Positions 1 through 8,245 are shown, counted from the stretch's first letter. The stretch: 43,999 nt of DNA from an uncultured Clostridia bacterium (GCA_947175385.1 CAMWMN010000009.1:1-43999), one strand, 5' to 3'. A program made the numbers and translations. The notes: generated from the letters alone by a model not told the origin.

Positions 1-2
1 GG

Positions 3-452
3 AGGGAATACGGCTTTTGTACTACGGAGGACGGATACTACAAGCTGGTAAATCCCGATGATTACGCGGACATTTTCTGGAAGATTTATGGCGGCGATGA
101 CAAAAATCAGGTGGTTGTTATGGTAACAGCTATGGCGGATATAATCTTTTTCGACAATGAAGGCTTCTTTAACTTTATTGATATTCGTCACGAGGTATGC
201 GACGCAATTGGACAAAGATTCTCATTGACAATGCGGCGAATAAAAACCGCGGATTTCCGCCACACCTTATTGTCGTGGGAGCCGTATGAGAACGCGGTGG
301 AAAAGCTCGGCGTTCCCGCGTATGATGAGTGCTTTGCATATGAGCCGCTGTTGAGCCTCGGCGGTAAGGAAAAGCTTGAAAATCTGCGTAAGGTGAATTT
401 GTCGGTTCATCTCGATATTGTCAGCCAAATGCAAGACCCTGCTGAGTGGTGA
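3..452 (+). CDS. DUF1851 / Tdi1-type immunity-like protein (5' end outside window)
   Basis: The reading frame is open from the left edge, so the N-terminus is missing and the true start lies outside. The visible 149 residues begin REYGFCTTEDGYYKLVNP and end in DPAEW. The C-terminal part, with LGVPAYDECFAYEPLLSLGG followed by ENLRKVNLSVHLDIVSQM, matches my memory of the DUF1851 (T6SS immunity Tdi1 C-terminal) family, whose typical pattern is a DECYGFVPALALGG block and then a KV..HL.I segment. The part before it resembles the GAD-like domain often fused to it. Family members protect against toxin proteins or are orphan immunity genes. No toxin gene is visible beside it. A terminator follows 17 bp after the stop. 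Family assignment is by remembered motif only. Confidence 0.7.
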   Translation, partial: REYGFCTTEDGYYKLVNPDDYADIFWKIYGGDDKNQVVVMVTAMADIIFFDNEGFFNFIDIRHEVCDAIGQRFSLTMRRIKTADFRHTLLSWEPYENAVEKLGVPAYDECFAYEPLLSLGGKEKLENLRKVNLSVHLDIVSQMQDPAEW

Positions 453-468
453 TAAATCGAATATTTAA

Positions 469-499
469 CCCCCACGACTGCCATCGCGGGGGTCTTTTT
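469..499 (+). terminator. Rho-independent terminator
   Basis: CCCCCACG (469-476) pairs with CGCGGGGG (485-492) with one A-C mismatch and is followed by TCTTTTT. It closes the DUF1851-like gene. Confidence 0.75.
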
Positions 500-625
500 G
501 TGAACGTAGTCTGTTGTAATTGCACCACGCAAATCCCGATTTGTCAACCCCTTTACAAATTTTATATAAAAAGTTCTCGCAGACAACGAGGATTATTTTT
601 CTCCAAAAAACAGCATAAAAACCCC

Positions 626-654
626 TTGCTTTTTCCAAAAAAGTATGTTATAAT
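626..654 (+). promoter_or_regulatory. sigma-A type promoter of pyrE
   Basis: TTGCTT (626-631) and TATAAT (649-654) are 17 bp apart. Transcription would begin near 661, giving a leader of about 45 nt with no room for a classic pyr attenuator. Confidence 0.75.
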
Positions 655-707
655 AAAAGAGAGTAGATTAAAGCGGGTTACCGTGATAATAAATCGGGGG
701 AATGCGT

Positions 708-1361
708 ATGACATACAAAGAGAGTTTTATCAAGTTTATGGTGGACAGCGGGGTGCTGAAGTTCGGCGAGTTCACGCTGAAAAGCGGCAGAATCGCTCCG
801 TACTTCATCAACTGCGGGAATTACAAGACAGGTGCGCAGTTGGCGCGGCTCGGCGAATATTACGCGGAGTGCATAAACGAACACGGACTTAAACCCGATA
901 CGCTGTTCGGTCCCGCGTATAAGGGGATTCCGCTGTCGGTGGCGGCTTGTACCGCGCTGTATAATAAGTACGGTATGGACTGCAACTACTGCTTTGACCG
1001 CAAGGAAGTCAAAGACCACGGCGAGGGCGGAATGTTCGTCGGCAAGACCCTTGAGGACGGCGAAAAGGTGGTCATCATCGAGGACGTTATGACCAGCGGA
1101 AAAGCTCTGCGTGAGGTTCTGCCCAAGCTGCGGGGCGCGGCGGAAATCGACATTGAGGGTATGATCATCACCGTTGACCGTGCGGAAAAGGGTCTGGAAT
1201 CCAGCAAGTCTGCGGTTCAAGAGGTGTATCACGAGTTCGGCGTGAAAGTGTATTCCATCGTGAATATCGAAGATATTATCGCGGCACTCGAAAACGGAAT
1301 TATCCCGGGCGCGGAATATGTTTGCAAGATGAAAGAATACCGCGAAAAATACGGCGCTTGA
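708..1361 (+). CDS. pyrE: Orotate phosphoribosyltransferase
   Basis: PyrE joins orotate to PRPP to make orotidine monophosphate in pyrimidine synthesis, in the cytoplasm. The 217-residue product has the PRPP-binding motif VVIIEDVMTSG at about residues 121-131, the mobile catalytic loop RKEVKDHGEGG at 98-108, and FGPAYKGIPLS at 67-77, all typical of bacterial PyrE. I prefer the ATG at 708 to the in-frame ATG at 702, because the GGGGG ribosome site (696-700) is 7 bp from 708 but only 1 bp from 702. A consensus promoter lies just upstream. No other pyr gene is adjacent; a small lipoprotein gene follows 21 bp after the stop and is probably co-transcribed. Confidence 0.95.
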   Translation: MTYKESFIKFMVDSGVLKFGEFTLKSGRIAPYFINCGNYKTGAQLARLGEYYAECINEHGLKPDTLFGPAYKGIPLSVAACTALYNKYGMDCNYCFDRKEVKDHGEGGMFVGKTLEDGEKVVIIEDVMTSGKALREVLPKLRGAAEIDIEGMIITVDRAEKGLESSKSAVQEVYHEFGVKVYSIVNIEDIIAALENGIIPGAEYVCKMKEYREKYGA

Positions 1362-1382
1362 CAGTTGACAGGGGTGAGGTTA

Positions 1383-1784
1383 ATGTTTATTAAGGTGGCG
1401 ACAGTTGTTGCGTTAGGCGCGACTTTGGCATTGAGCGGCTGCGCGAGTATCGCTCATCAAGACAATCTCGCGGGAAAAGGTTTCGTGTACGAGAAAGGCG
1501 GATTCCCCGACAGGTTCGGAATACAGTTGTACGATGACGGCGGCTTTACTTATTATGTGGGAGCGTTCAGCAGTCACGTCGGCTACGGAACTTGGGAGCT
1601 TGACGGCGATACGCTGATTCTCCGTGAGAATGCCAACACGACCGGATATTCAAACATATTCAAGTTTAAGGTCAGCGAGGATTCGCTGAGCTATATCGCC
1701 GAAGGGTCGGACAAATTTATGTATGTTGACGTTGGCGATGGTGAGAAATTCACGGAGGAAAAGTTAAGCGGGTTTCCGTTTTGA
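1383..1784 (+). CDS. Small lipoprotein of unknown function
   Basis: The 133-residue product starts MFIKVATVVALGATLALSGC, a clean lipoprotein signal with lipobox LSGC, so it should be lipidated and face the outside of the membrane. The mature part has alternating Gly/Tyr-rich segments such as GIQLYDDGGFTYYVG and GYGTWELDGDTLIL, which suggest a small beta-sandwich of the kind seen in Clostridia lipoproteins that measure or fold around a ligand; no function can be named. The ATG at 1383 has GAGG about 6 bp upstream, and the longer TTG start at 1365 would bury the signal peptide. It follows pyrE by 21 bp with no separate promoter visible. Confidence 0.75.
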   Translation: MFIKVATVVALGATLALSGCASIAHQDNLAGKGFVYEKGGFPDRFGIQLYDDGGFTYYVGAFSSHVGYGTWELDGDTLILRENANTTGYSNIFKFKVSEDSLSYIAEGSDKFMYVDVGDGEKFTEEKLSGFPF

Positions 1785-1822
1785 GTTGGGCATTATAGCC
1801 AAAAGCAAGTGTTTGGTGATTC

Positions 1823-1870
1823 GTGCAATTTTCGTCTGTACGGTTCGCAATTTGCTATTTAGATAAGGGG
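1823..1870 (+). promoter_or_regulatory. Minimal copy of the GCAAAT...ATTTGC leader element
   Basis: GTGCAATTTTCG (1823-1834) and GGTTCGCAATTTGC (1842-1855) form an imperfect hairpin in which 8 of 10 positions pair. TATTTAGATAAGGGGG, which includes the ribosome site of the next gene, follows at 1856-1871. The flanks match the larger elements at 36798-36986 and 39190-39301, but here there are no internal hairpins. No promoter was found between 1785 and 1880. Confidence 0.45.
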
Positions 1871-1879
1871 GTCTTTGTT

Positions 1880-3100
1880 ATGACAGTTGGAAGAACGGCA
1901 AGATTACAGTTTAATATGGCAAAGGTTCAGACCCAATACGGGTCGGCTCTAGATAAGCTCCAAGGGCAGTACCTTGCGGGCAAATTCAACAATTACGGCA
2001 AGTTTTCAAGCTCCACACAATCGCTGAACGACCTGCTTAAGAGCAACGCGCTCAAGAATAAGAGCGATATTTACCGCGAGAAGTTCAGCGAGCTGTATAA
2101 AAGCATCTACGGGATTGACGATTCCTCGGAGAGCGAAAGCTCGGTTGCTTCCTCACAGTCTATCAAGACCGCCTCGGCAAACGCGGGCGGCGCGGCGGAG
2201 AGCATCAAATCTTTCGCTAATGATTTGAAATACGGCGGCGAGGTGGACATTGACGCGTATAAGGCACAAGCACAGAGCTTTGTGGATAACTACAACTCGA
2301 TGATTGATAAGGTGGGAAATTCCGACAATCAGAACGTTCTGCAAAAGGGCGTGCTGATGGTAAACACGGGTAAGGTCTACTCAAACTCCCTCAGGCGCGC
2401 GGGGATTACCGTGGGCGCGGACAACAAGCTCACACTGAGTGATGACCTGTCCAAAATCAAAGCATCGGATATCAAAACGGCATTCGGCACGAATGGATTC
2501 TCCGATAAGGTAATTCAGAAGTCGCGGCAGATAAATACTCTGACTGGCGGTTCGGGGCTGTTCACCAAGAAAGTGACAAGCTCTAACAAGACCGACTCCA
2601 CCGAGAAAACCGATAATTCCGGCACTCTCAAGGAGATGACAAACGCGGTCAAGGAAGCGGCGACCGCAGTCAAATCCTACATACACGGGCTGGGTTCGGA
2701 GGAAAACTCGTTCTCCGCGACCGACTTCACCGATACCGCAAAGGACTTCGTAAACAAGTACAACTCGTTTATGGACGAGATGGAAAAGTCCAATAAATCG
2801 ACAATTCAGCAAAAGGGAACTACTCTTGCGGGTACAGCGCGCGCATACAAGCATATGCTAGGACGCGCGGGGATTTCCGTGGACGAAAACGGCAGACTGT
2901 CCATCACGGACGCGATTAAGGACATCACCGAAAAGGACGCGAAGTACTCTTTCGGCAGCGGCGCATTCCTTGATAAAGTAACCGAAAAGGCGAATCAAGT
3001 CAACTCTCTTGTAAGCAGCGCCAAGGCTATGGGGTACAATTCCGACAAGACCTCGAACTACGCATACACCAGCGGCGCACTTTATTCCGTCTATGCGTAA
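1880..3100 (+). CDS. Protein with two FliD-like tandem repeats, function unknown
   Basis: The 406-residue product is Ser/Lys/Asn-rich with no signal peptide or membrane segment. Two repeats of about 100 residues (about 122-221 and 279-378) align with each other. Each has a D-x6-FV(D/N)(N/K)YNS helix, then an AGI(T/S)V-x4-(K/R)L(T/S)(L/I) strand, then a DK helix and Q(I/V)N(T/S)L. This pattern recalls the C-terminal domain of the flagellar cap protein FliD (YN...GI...GKL), but no flagellar gene is seen here. The start at 1880 is set by AAGGGGG at 1865-1871; an upstream in-frame GTG at 1823 lacks a ribosome site. The next gene begins 13 bp after the stop. A secreted filament or surface role is only a guess. 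Confidence 0.65.
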   Translation: MTVGRTARLQFNMAKVQTQYGSALDKLQGQYLAGKFNNYGKFSSSTQSLNDLLKSNALKNKSDIYREKFSELYKSIYGIDDSSESESSVASSQSIKTASANAGGAAESIKSFANDLKYGGEVDIDAYKAQAQSFVDNYNSMIDKVGNSDNQNVLQKGVLMVNTGKVYSNSLRRAGITVGADNKLTLSDDLSKIKASDIKTAFGTNGFSDKVIQKSRQINTLTGGSGLFTKKVTSSNKTDSTEKTDNSGTLKEMTNAVKEAATAVKSYIHGLGSEENSFSATDFTDTAKDFVNKYNSFMDEMEKSNKSTIQQKGTTLAGTARAYKHMLGRAGISVDENGRLSITDAIKDITEKDAKYSFGSGAFLDKVTEKANQVNSLVSSAKAMGYNSDKTSNYAYTSGALYSVYA

Positions 3101-3113
3101 GGGAACGTCTGAA

Positions 3114-3437
3114 ATGAAAAGCAAAACGTTTTGGACAACCAAAAAGAGGATAGTAATCATAGTCGGAGCGGTTTTGCTTGTTGCGTATCTCTCCTTTTGT
3201 ATCGTGGACTGCGTTCGGTTAAGGAAATCCGCGAGATATACTCAGCCGCTTATCACGCTTTCAATCGTAAGTGATTCCCAAGAGGGTTATTCCTATTATT
3301 ACGGATTGGGATATAAGGTGAAGTATTCAATCCCAAAGTTCGCGGGAGAGGAAAACGGTATTATCCGTTATGACGAAACGGGAAACAGCGCAGAATTTTC
3401 GTGGCTTGGCATACCGATATGGGGCTGGTGGCTATAA
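3114..3437 (+). CDS. Small single-pass membrane protein
   Basis: The 107-residue product has a Lys-rich N-terminus (KSKTFWTTKKR) followed by one strongly hydrophobic helix at about residues 12-32, then an extracytoplasmic part with ITLSIVSDSQEG, YYYGLGYKVKY and a C-terminal WLGIPIWGWW. Proteins with YYGLGY..KY after one membrane helix are common unnamed products in Clostridia. The ATG at 3114 has AAGGGA at 3099-3104; the ATG at 3093 lies inside the previous gene and lacks a site. It is probably co-transcribed with the FliD-like gene and ends before a strong terminator. Confidence 0.6.
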   Translation: MKSKTFWTTKKRIVIIVGAVLLVAYLSFCIVDCVRLRKSARYTQPLITLSIVSDSQEGYSYYYGLGYKVKYSIPKFAGEENGIIRYDETGNSAEFSWLGIPIWGWWL

Positions 3438-3463
3438 TACGGTTTTAGCAAAATATAATAATC

Positions 3464-3490
3464 CCCCGCTCCGGTGGAGCGGGGATTTAT
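3464..3490 (+). terminator. Terminator hairpin after the small membrane protein
   Basis: CCCCGCTCC (3464-3472) pairs perfectly with GGAGCGGGG (3476-3484) over a GGT loop, followed by ATTTATTATTT. Confidence 0.8.
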
Positions 3491-3505
3491 TATTTATAAA
3501 CCGCA

Positions 3506-3530
3506 ATCCCCCGCCAACAACGGGGGATTC
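3506..3530 (-). terminator. Second hairpin between convergent genes, likely terminator of the EAL gene
   Basis: AATCCCCCG (3506-3514) pairs perfectly with CGGGGGATT (3522-3530) over a 7-nt loop. It lies between convergent genes and could act on either strand. The same AATCCCCCG/CGGGGGATT stem recurs after secDF. Confidence 0.6.
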
Positions 3531-3617
3531 GATTATATATTCAACATTTTTTAACAGTTGAATGTTGAAAACTCTGTGGAATATGTTGAAAACTCGTTGA
3601 CAAGCCGTTGAAGAGTG

Positions 3618-6600
3618 TCACTCTTTAACCTTTTCACGGTGTTTGCGAGTCTGGGCGGCGAGAAGCTCCTCAAACTCATCATGCGGCATCGGGCGGTAAT
3701 AGAAGAATCCCTGAATCATATCGCAGCCGAGGTCGCGGAGGAAGTCCACCTGAACCTGAGTTTCCACGCCCTCGGAAACCGTTTCGAGGTTAAGGCTCTT
3801 GGCAAGCGTCACCACCGAGGATATTACCTTCTTGCTCTTATCGGTGAGGTCGTTTCTGAGGAAAAATCCGCCGTCAATCTTCAGTGTGTCGAACGGCAAT
3901 TGCGTAATGAGATTCAGCGAGGAATACCCCGAGCCGAAATCGTCCACCGAAATGCGGAATCCGCGGTCTTTGAACCACGAAACCGTGTCAACCAGTTTTT
4001 CAATGTGGTCGGTAAGCAGCGTTTCGGTAATTTCCAGTTCTATATACTCATGCGGAACGCCAATTGCGTCCACAAGGGAGTTCAGCTTGGTGCAGAAATT
4101 ATCATCGCCGAGATGATAACGTGATACGTTCATTGAAATCAACGGCACTTCAATCCCCTTGCGCAGCCATTTTGCGATGTCGGCAACGGCATTGCGGTAG
4201 ATGGCGAAATCCATATCGTTGATAAAACCGTTCTCCTCGAAAATCGAAATGAACTTGCCCGGAGAAATGATCTCTCCATCGGGGCGAATCCAGCGTACAA
4301 GCGCCTCCGCGCCGACAATATCACCCGTTTCAATGCTTACCTTGGGTTGATAGTAAACCTTAAATTCGTTGTTCTGAAGTGCCTGTTCCATATTGGATTC
4401 AATAAATAGGCGTTCTTTAATTTTATCGCGCAACACCCCATCGTAGTACACAACGAGATTCTCGTTATATACCGTGCGCGAACGAACGGTGTGTTGGGCG
4501 GTAATCGCGCGGTCGAGCGCAGTCATTACGCTGATATTGTCCTCATCGAGCGCGCAAATCCCCACCAACAGGTAAACCTGTATGCCAAATTTGTCGTGGA
4601 TCTGCTTTTGGACGCTGCCAAGCATATGGTGGATCCTGGTGTCGAACTCCTCGCTGTCGGAGCTTTTGAACAACCCAACAAACCGTGAACCCTCAGAGCG
4701 GCACAGCAACTCGTCTTGAACGGTGCAGCGCTGAAGAATATCCGCAACGGCAATCAGCAGGGAATTCCCCGCTTCAAAGCCGTGAATATCGTTCATCTTG
4801 CGAAATTCGGCGATGTTTAACACAACCGCGCGGTATCCCGCGCTGTCCTCGGAGGTCATTCGCAAAGCCTCGGCAGAGAACGCATCAAACGTGATAAGCC
4901 CCGTCAGACCATCGGTCATACGAATCTGCCCCAAGCAGTCGGTAATGTCCGTAGAACTGATCACATAACGTTTTTCGCCGTTTTCGTTCTCCTCAGCGGA
5001 GGCGGTGATGTTCAGCCAACGATGATCTTTTTCACAATACAGCGCATTGGAGGCATAGGTTTTGCCTGTTTCGTCCAGTAAAAGCGCGGGACAGCCGGCA
5101 CAAGGACTGTCGCGGTGGCGCATTTTTTCGTAGCAGATGTCACCCGGGCACAAATCGTAATGATCGGCGGCATTCGCGCCGAAAACCTCGATCTTAAACT
5201 CGCCGGGAACAATAGTGAAGCCTTCTATATGATGGTCGTTTATAATCGTTCCGTGAAGCTGTTTCATTGTGCCTACGGATTTTTCCTCGCAGTAATTCGT
5301 GTAAATCTTCGTCAATGCGTTTTCGAGCGAGTCGATAATCTGCAAATCGCGGTCGGTAAGCTCGAAGCTGCTGTTAAAGACAATAACGAAATACCCGTTG
5401 ATTTCGTCCCCATAGCGAATCGTGCGGCACTCGGCGCAGACCGCCCCATTAACAAGCGTCAGCCCGTCAATGCGATCGCCGCCGCTGTGTATCCTGATAC
5501 CGTTTTTAGACCCGAATGCGCGGGCTATGTCCTCATCAGAACAGGTACGCTTTATCGCAGGGCATTCCTCGGGCGGAAGATCGGTAGCGTTGTAAGTCAT
5601 AGTGCTCATTGTGGTATTTCCGACACGTGTATATATGTAGATGTTTGATGCGCCTATGCACTCTCCCGCCGCCTTAAACGCGGCTTTAAGCATTGCGCTG
5701 GGATTATCTCCGCTGCAAAACGCGCGGATAAGCAGCTCGTAGACTTTCGCCGCACCCGCCGACATCGTGGAGGTATCCACATTAGCGGTCAGATCCTCGG
5801 GAGTGCTGTACATACGCATTGTCATACCGCTTGTGTAGTGCATATAGCACCCTCCGCCACTCTTTCGCGACTCGGCAAGGGCAATGGAGGACTCGCCGTA
5901 CACCTGTTCGAGCTTTCTTCCGTTACGAAACACCGAAATTCCCACCGAAACCGTTACCGGCTCTCCGTCATACGGATAGGAATTCACCGTACCGAGAATT
6001 TTCCTTGCGATCGCGTTCAGGTTAGAGATCTCTCCGAATGTCACATACATCAAAAACTCGCCGCCGCGTACTCTTGCCACGGCGCTGGTGTGCTCACAAG
6101 AGCTGATTCCCATAAGGATTTTAGCGATGGTCTTTTCGATATAGTCGGAATATTCCGCGCCAAGACGCGGGAGAATACCACGGAAATTGTCGATTCCGAC
6201 TGCCAGCAGCGCTGCATTGGTATAGCGGTTCACACCAACGCGTTTTTCCTTGACAAAGCTCTTGAACAGCTCCACCGAGTACGCTCCGGTAAGACTGTCG
6301 CGCCGTCCGAAGATTCCATCATCGCCGGTGCCCTTTTCGGCGGTAACGTCAAGGGTTCTGCCGACGATTTTTGTCGGATTTTCGTTGTCGTCACAAACAG
6401 CTCTGCCCTCATAACGCTGCCAGATGATGTCACAGTTTTCATTGATTACGCGGATTTCGCAGGATACCTCGCGGTCGCCGCGCTTCATTGCATCGCAGAA
6501 TCGGTTAAATTCGGGCTGATCCTCGGCGCAGACGCTGCCCGAACCGAGCATTGACTCGCGAAAGCGCACGATCGGTTCAAGGTTGTTTTCATACCGTCCG

Positions 6601-6773
6601 CCGAGCTTCTTGTATTGATAGAACACATCGGTCGCGATATCGTACTCCCACAAACCGAAATAAGTATACTCCGAAGAGATTTTCGTGCGCAGCCTTTCCG
6701 CGCGCAGTGATATTTCAAGGCGCTTGATTTCCTGCTGCGCCTGTTTGATTTCGTTAAGTAAATTGTCGGACAT
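3618..6773 (-). CDS. Cyclic di-GMP phosphodiesterase (EAL) with two degenerate GGDEF domains
   Basis: This 1051-residue cytoplasmic protein should hydrolyse c-di-GMP. Domains: N-terminal coiled coil and PAS-like (about 1-150), GGDEF-like 1 (158-310), GAF-like (340-490), PAS-like with a C-x2-C pair (505-612), GGDEF-like 2 (618-775) and EAL (787-1035). The EAL domain keeps its metal and catalytic residues: AEALVRW (822-828), MNVS (881-884), ELEITET (912-918), VDDFGSGYSS (943-952), KID (965-967), EGVET (1001-1005) and Q1021. The GGDEF sites read RGGEF (236-240) and EGSRF (694-698), so synthase activity is unlikely in both. The start has AAGGGGG 6 bp upstream and a consensus promoter at 6850-6878. 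It appears to be a single-gene transcript that senses signals through its PAS/GAF parts. Confidence 0.92.
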   Translation of the reverse strand: MSDNLLNEIKQAQQEIKRLEISLRAERLRTKISSEYTYFGLWEYDIATDVFYQYKKLGGRYENNLEPIVRFRESMLGSGSVCAEDQPEFNRFCDAMKRGDREVSCEIRVINENCDIIWQRYEGRAVCDDNENPTKIVGRTLDVTAEKGTGDDGIFGRRDSLTGAYSVELFKSFVKEKRVGVNRYTNAALLAVGIDNFRGILPRLGAEYSDYIEKTIAKILMGISSCEHTSAVARVRGGEFLMYVTFGEISNLNAIARKILGTVNSYPYDGEPVTVSVGISVFRNGRKLEQVYGESSIALAESRKSGGGCYMHYTSGMTMRMYSTPEDLTANVDTSTMSAGAAKVYELLIRAFCSGDNPSAMLKAAFKAAGECIGASNIYIYTRVGNTTMSTMTYNATDLPPEECPAIKRTCSDEDIARAFGSKNGIRIHSGGDRIDGLTLVNGAVCAECRTIRYGDEINGYFVIVFNSSFELTDRDLQIIDSLENALTKIYTNYCEEKSVGTMKQLHGTIINDHHIEGFTIVPGEFKIEVFGANAADHYDLCPGDICYEKMRHRDSPCAGCPALLLDETGKTYASNALYCEKDHRWLNITASAEENENGEKRYVISSTDITDCLGQIRMTDGLTGLITFDAFSAEALRMTSEDSAGYRAVVLNIAEFRKMNDIHGFEAGNSLLIAVADILQRCTVQDELLCRSEGSRFVGLFKSSDSEEFDTRIHHMLGSVQKQIHDKFGIQVYLLVGICALDEDNISVMTALDRAITAQHTVRSRTVYNENLVVYYDGVLRDKIKERLFIESNMEQALQNNEFKVYYQPKVSIETGDIVGAEALVRWIRPDGEIISPGKFISIFEENGFINDMDFAIYRNAVADIAKWLRKGIEVPLISMNVSRYHLGDDNFCTKLNSLVDAIGVPHEYIELEITETLLTDHIEKLVDTVSWFKDRGFRISVDDFGSGYSSLNLITQLPFDTLKIDGGFFLRNDLTDKSKKVISSVVTLAKSLNLETVSEGVETQVQVDFLRDLGCDMIQGFFYYRPMPHDEFEELLAAQTRKHREKVKE

Positions 6774-6849
6774 AATTATCCCCCTTGGAGTTATCGGAAA
6801 AACCCATTAATGAAGAGTAATCCAAGTAAAAGCATTAATACCTATTCTA

Positions 6850-6878
6850 ATTATAACATCTTACAATCGCCTTGTCAA
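6850..6878 (-). promoter_or_regulatory. Promoter of the EAL gene
   Basis: On the minus strand TTGACA (6873-6878) and TATAAT (6850-6855) are 17 bp apart. It is divergent from the rpsF promoter. Confidence 0.8.
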
Positions 6879-7003
6879 GTGCTTAAAAAAATTTGGGCAT
6901 TTTCAACAATTTTTTTGTGATTAATTTGTTATATGTTGAATCACTCGGAATGTATGATTCTCTTCGCCGGAATCGGTGGAGAGAAATTTTTCTGTAAAAC
7001 CCC

Positions 7004-7032
7004 TTGACAATCACGGAAAAATCTGTTATAAT
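7004..7032 (+). promoter_or_regulatory. Promoter of rpsF-ssb-rpsR
   Basis: TTGACA (7004-7009) and TATAAT (7027-7032) with a 17 bp spacer, both perfect consensus boxes. This fits a strongly expressed ribosomal protein operon. Confidence 0.85.
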
Positions 7033-7035
7033 GTA

Positions 7036-7098
7036 TAGGTATCGGCAAATGCCGGACAAATCCTTTCCCGCACGAAAAATTGTGGGATATATATCCAT
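7036..7098 (+). promoter_or_regulatory. Possible S6:S18 autoregulatory leader
   Basis: The leader holds CGGCAAATGCCG and CCCGCACGAAAAATTGTGGG hairpins ahead of the rpsF ribosome site AAGGAGGTG (7099-7107). Leaders of rpsF operons in Firmicutes often bind the S6:S18 dimer, but I could not confirm the conserved CCG bulge, so this is tentative. Confidence 0.3.
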
Positions 7099-7114
7099 AA
7101 GGAGGTGCTACAAA

Positions 7115-7408
7115 ATGGCAAAGTTAAGCGAAAAGTATGAGGCAGTCATCGTTTTCTCCCTCAAGAAGGACGAGGAGCAGGTCAAGGCTCTGACCGCTAA
7201 GTTCACCGAGCTTATCAAGACAAACGCAACTCTCGACAGCGTTGAGGAGTGGGGCAAGAAGAAGCTTGCTTACGAAATCAACTACGAGGGCGAGGGTTAT
7301 TACGTTCTGTATAAGTTCGAGTCCAAGCCCGACTTCCCCGCAGAGCTTGAGCGTATCATCAACATTACCGATGGCGTTCTGCGCTCGGCAGTTGTACTGG
7401 CTAAGTGA
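7115..7408 (+). CDS. rpsF: Ribosomal protein bS6
   Basis: bS6 is a small-subunit protein that pairs with bS18 on the 30S platform. The 97-residue product begins MAKLSEKYEAVIVFSLKKDE and carries the family pattern WGKKKLAYEINYEGEGYYV and FPAELERIINITDGVLRS. The start at 7115 is set by AAGGAGGTG 7 bp upstream; an upstream TTG extension overlaps the promoter and is rejected. It is the first gene of the rpsF-ssb-rpsR operon, the standard order in Firmicutes, with 43 bp to ssb. Translation may be feedback-controlled by the leader. Confidence 0.97.
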   Translation: MAKLSEKYEAVIVFSLKKDEEQVKALTAKFTELIKTNATLDSVEEWGKKKLAYEINYEGEGYYVLYKFESKPDFPAELERIINITDGVLRSAVVLAK

Positions 7409-7451
7409 TTCCCAAAAGGGGAAGAACGGATAGAAAAACGGAGGTGTTTTC

Positions 7452-7949
7452 GTGAACAAGGTATTTATGATGGGAAGGCTTGTCAACGAGCCTGAGCTTA
7501 AAACAACACCGAATGGTATTACCACCTGCTCATTCCGCATTGCAGTTGACAGAAACTTCCAGAAAAAGGGTGAGGAGAGAAAATCCGACTTTTTTAATGT
7601 GGTTGCATGGCGTGAAAAAGCCGAATTTATTAATCGGTTCTTTTCAAAAGGTCGTATGATTATGATCGAAGGCGAAATGCAGACCAGACAATATACCGAC
7701 AAAAACGGAAACCCCGCAACTTGGTATGAAATCCAGGTTGAAAACGTGTTCTTTACGGGCGAAAAGGCTAACAACGGCGGAAACTATGGCGGATATAACG
7801 ATGCGCCGCCTATAACCGAGCCGCCCGCAGGATACGGCGGAGGATACGGAAGCTCCGACAGTTACAGAAATTCCGCACCCACATCTGCCCCTGCGTCGAC
7901 ACCCGCTCCCGATTTCGCTGCCGCTGACAAGGACGACTATCCGTTCTGA
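7452..7949 (+). CDS. ssb: Single-stranded DNA-binding protein
   Basis: SSB coats single-stranded DNA in replication, repair and recombination. The 165-residue product starts (GTG) MNKVFMMGRLVNEPELKTTP and has the OB-fold through about residue 110, including FRIAVDRNFQ, DFFNVVAWREKAEF and YEIQVENVFF. A Gly/Pro/Ser/Ala-rich linker follows (about 112-155), ending in the acidic tip DKDDYPF that recruits partner proteins. The GTG start at 7452 has GGAGGTG about 7 bp upstream. It sits between rpsF and rpsR as in most Firmicutes, so it is the housekeeping SSB. Confidence 0.96.
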   Translation: MNKVFMMGRLVNEPELKTTPNGITTCSFRIAVDRNFQKKGEERKSDFFNVVAWREKAEFINRFFSKGRMIMIEGEMQTRQYTDKNGNPATWYEIQVENVFFTGEKANNGGNYGGYNDAPPITEPPAGYGGGYGSSDSYRNSAPTSAPASTPAPDFAAADKDDYPF

Positions 7950-7985
7950 CAATCGATTCTCAATTAATATAGGAGGAAATGTATT

Positions 7986-8234
7986 ATGGCTGAAAAGAAT
8001 GAACGTGCCGCTCATCCTGTTAAGCGCCCGCGCAAGAAGGTTTGCCAGTTCTGCGCTGACAGGTCTGAGTTTATCGACTACAAGGATATTGCAAAGCTCA
8101 AGAAGTTTATGACCGAGCGCTCCAAGATTCTGCCCCGCAGAGTTACCGGCTGCTGCGCTTATCACCAGAGAGAGCTTACAACAGCTATCAAGCTGGCAAG
8201 ACAGCTTGCGCTTATTCCTTACGTTTCGGACTAA
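7986..8234 (+). CDS. rpsR: Ribosomal protein bS18
   Basis: bS18 partners bS6 on the 30S subunit. The 82-residue product has [30 protein letters not shown] and [16 protein letters not shown], the family signature. Cysteines at 20, 23 and 56/57 with His60 suggest the zinc-binding (C+) form of S18. The ribosome site AGGAGGA lies at 7970-7976. Third gene of the rpsF operon. Confidence 0.97.
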   Translation: MAEKNERAAHPVKRPRKKVCQFCADRSEFIDYKDIAKLKKFMTERSKILPRRVTGCCAYHQRELTTAIKLARQLALIPYVSD

Positions 8235-8245
8235 ACACAAATCAA

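Noticed and set aside
446-892. 148-codon + frame before pyrE
   Set aside because: Runs through a terminator, a promoter and into pyrE in another frame; no ribosome site.
1880-3100. A true flagellar cap (fliD) gene
   Set aside because: No flagellar neighbours, repeats are duplicated and the N-terminal FliD domain is not seen.
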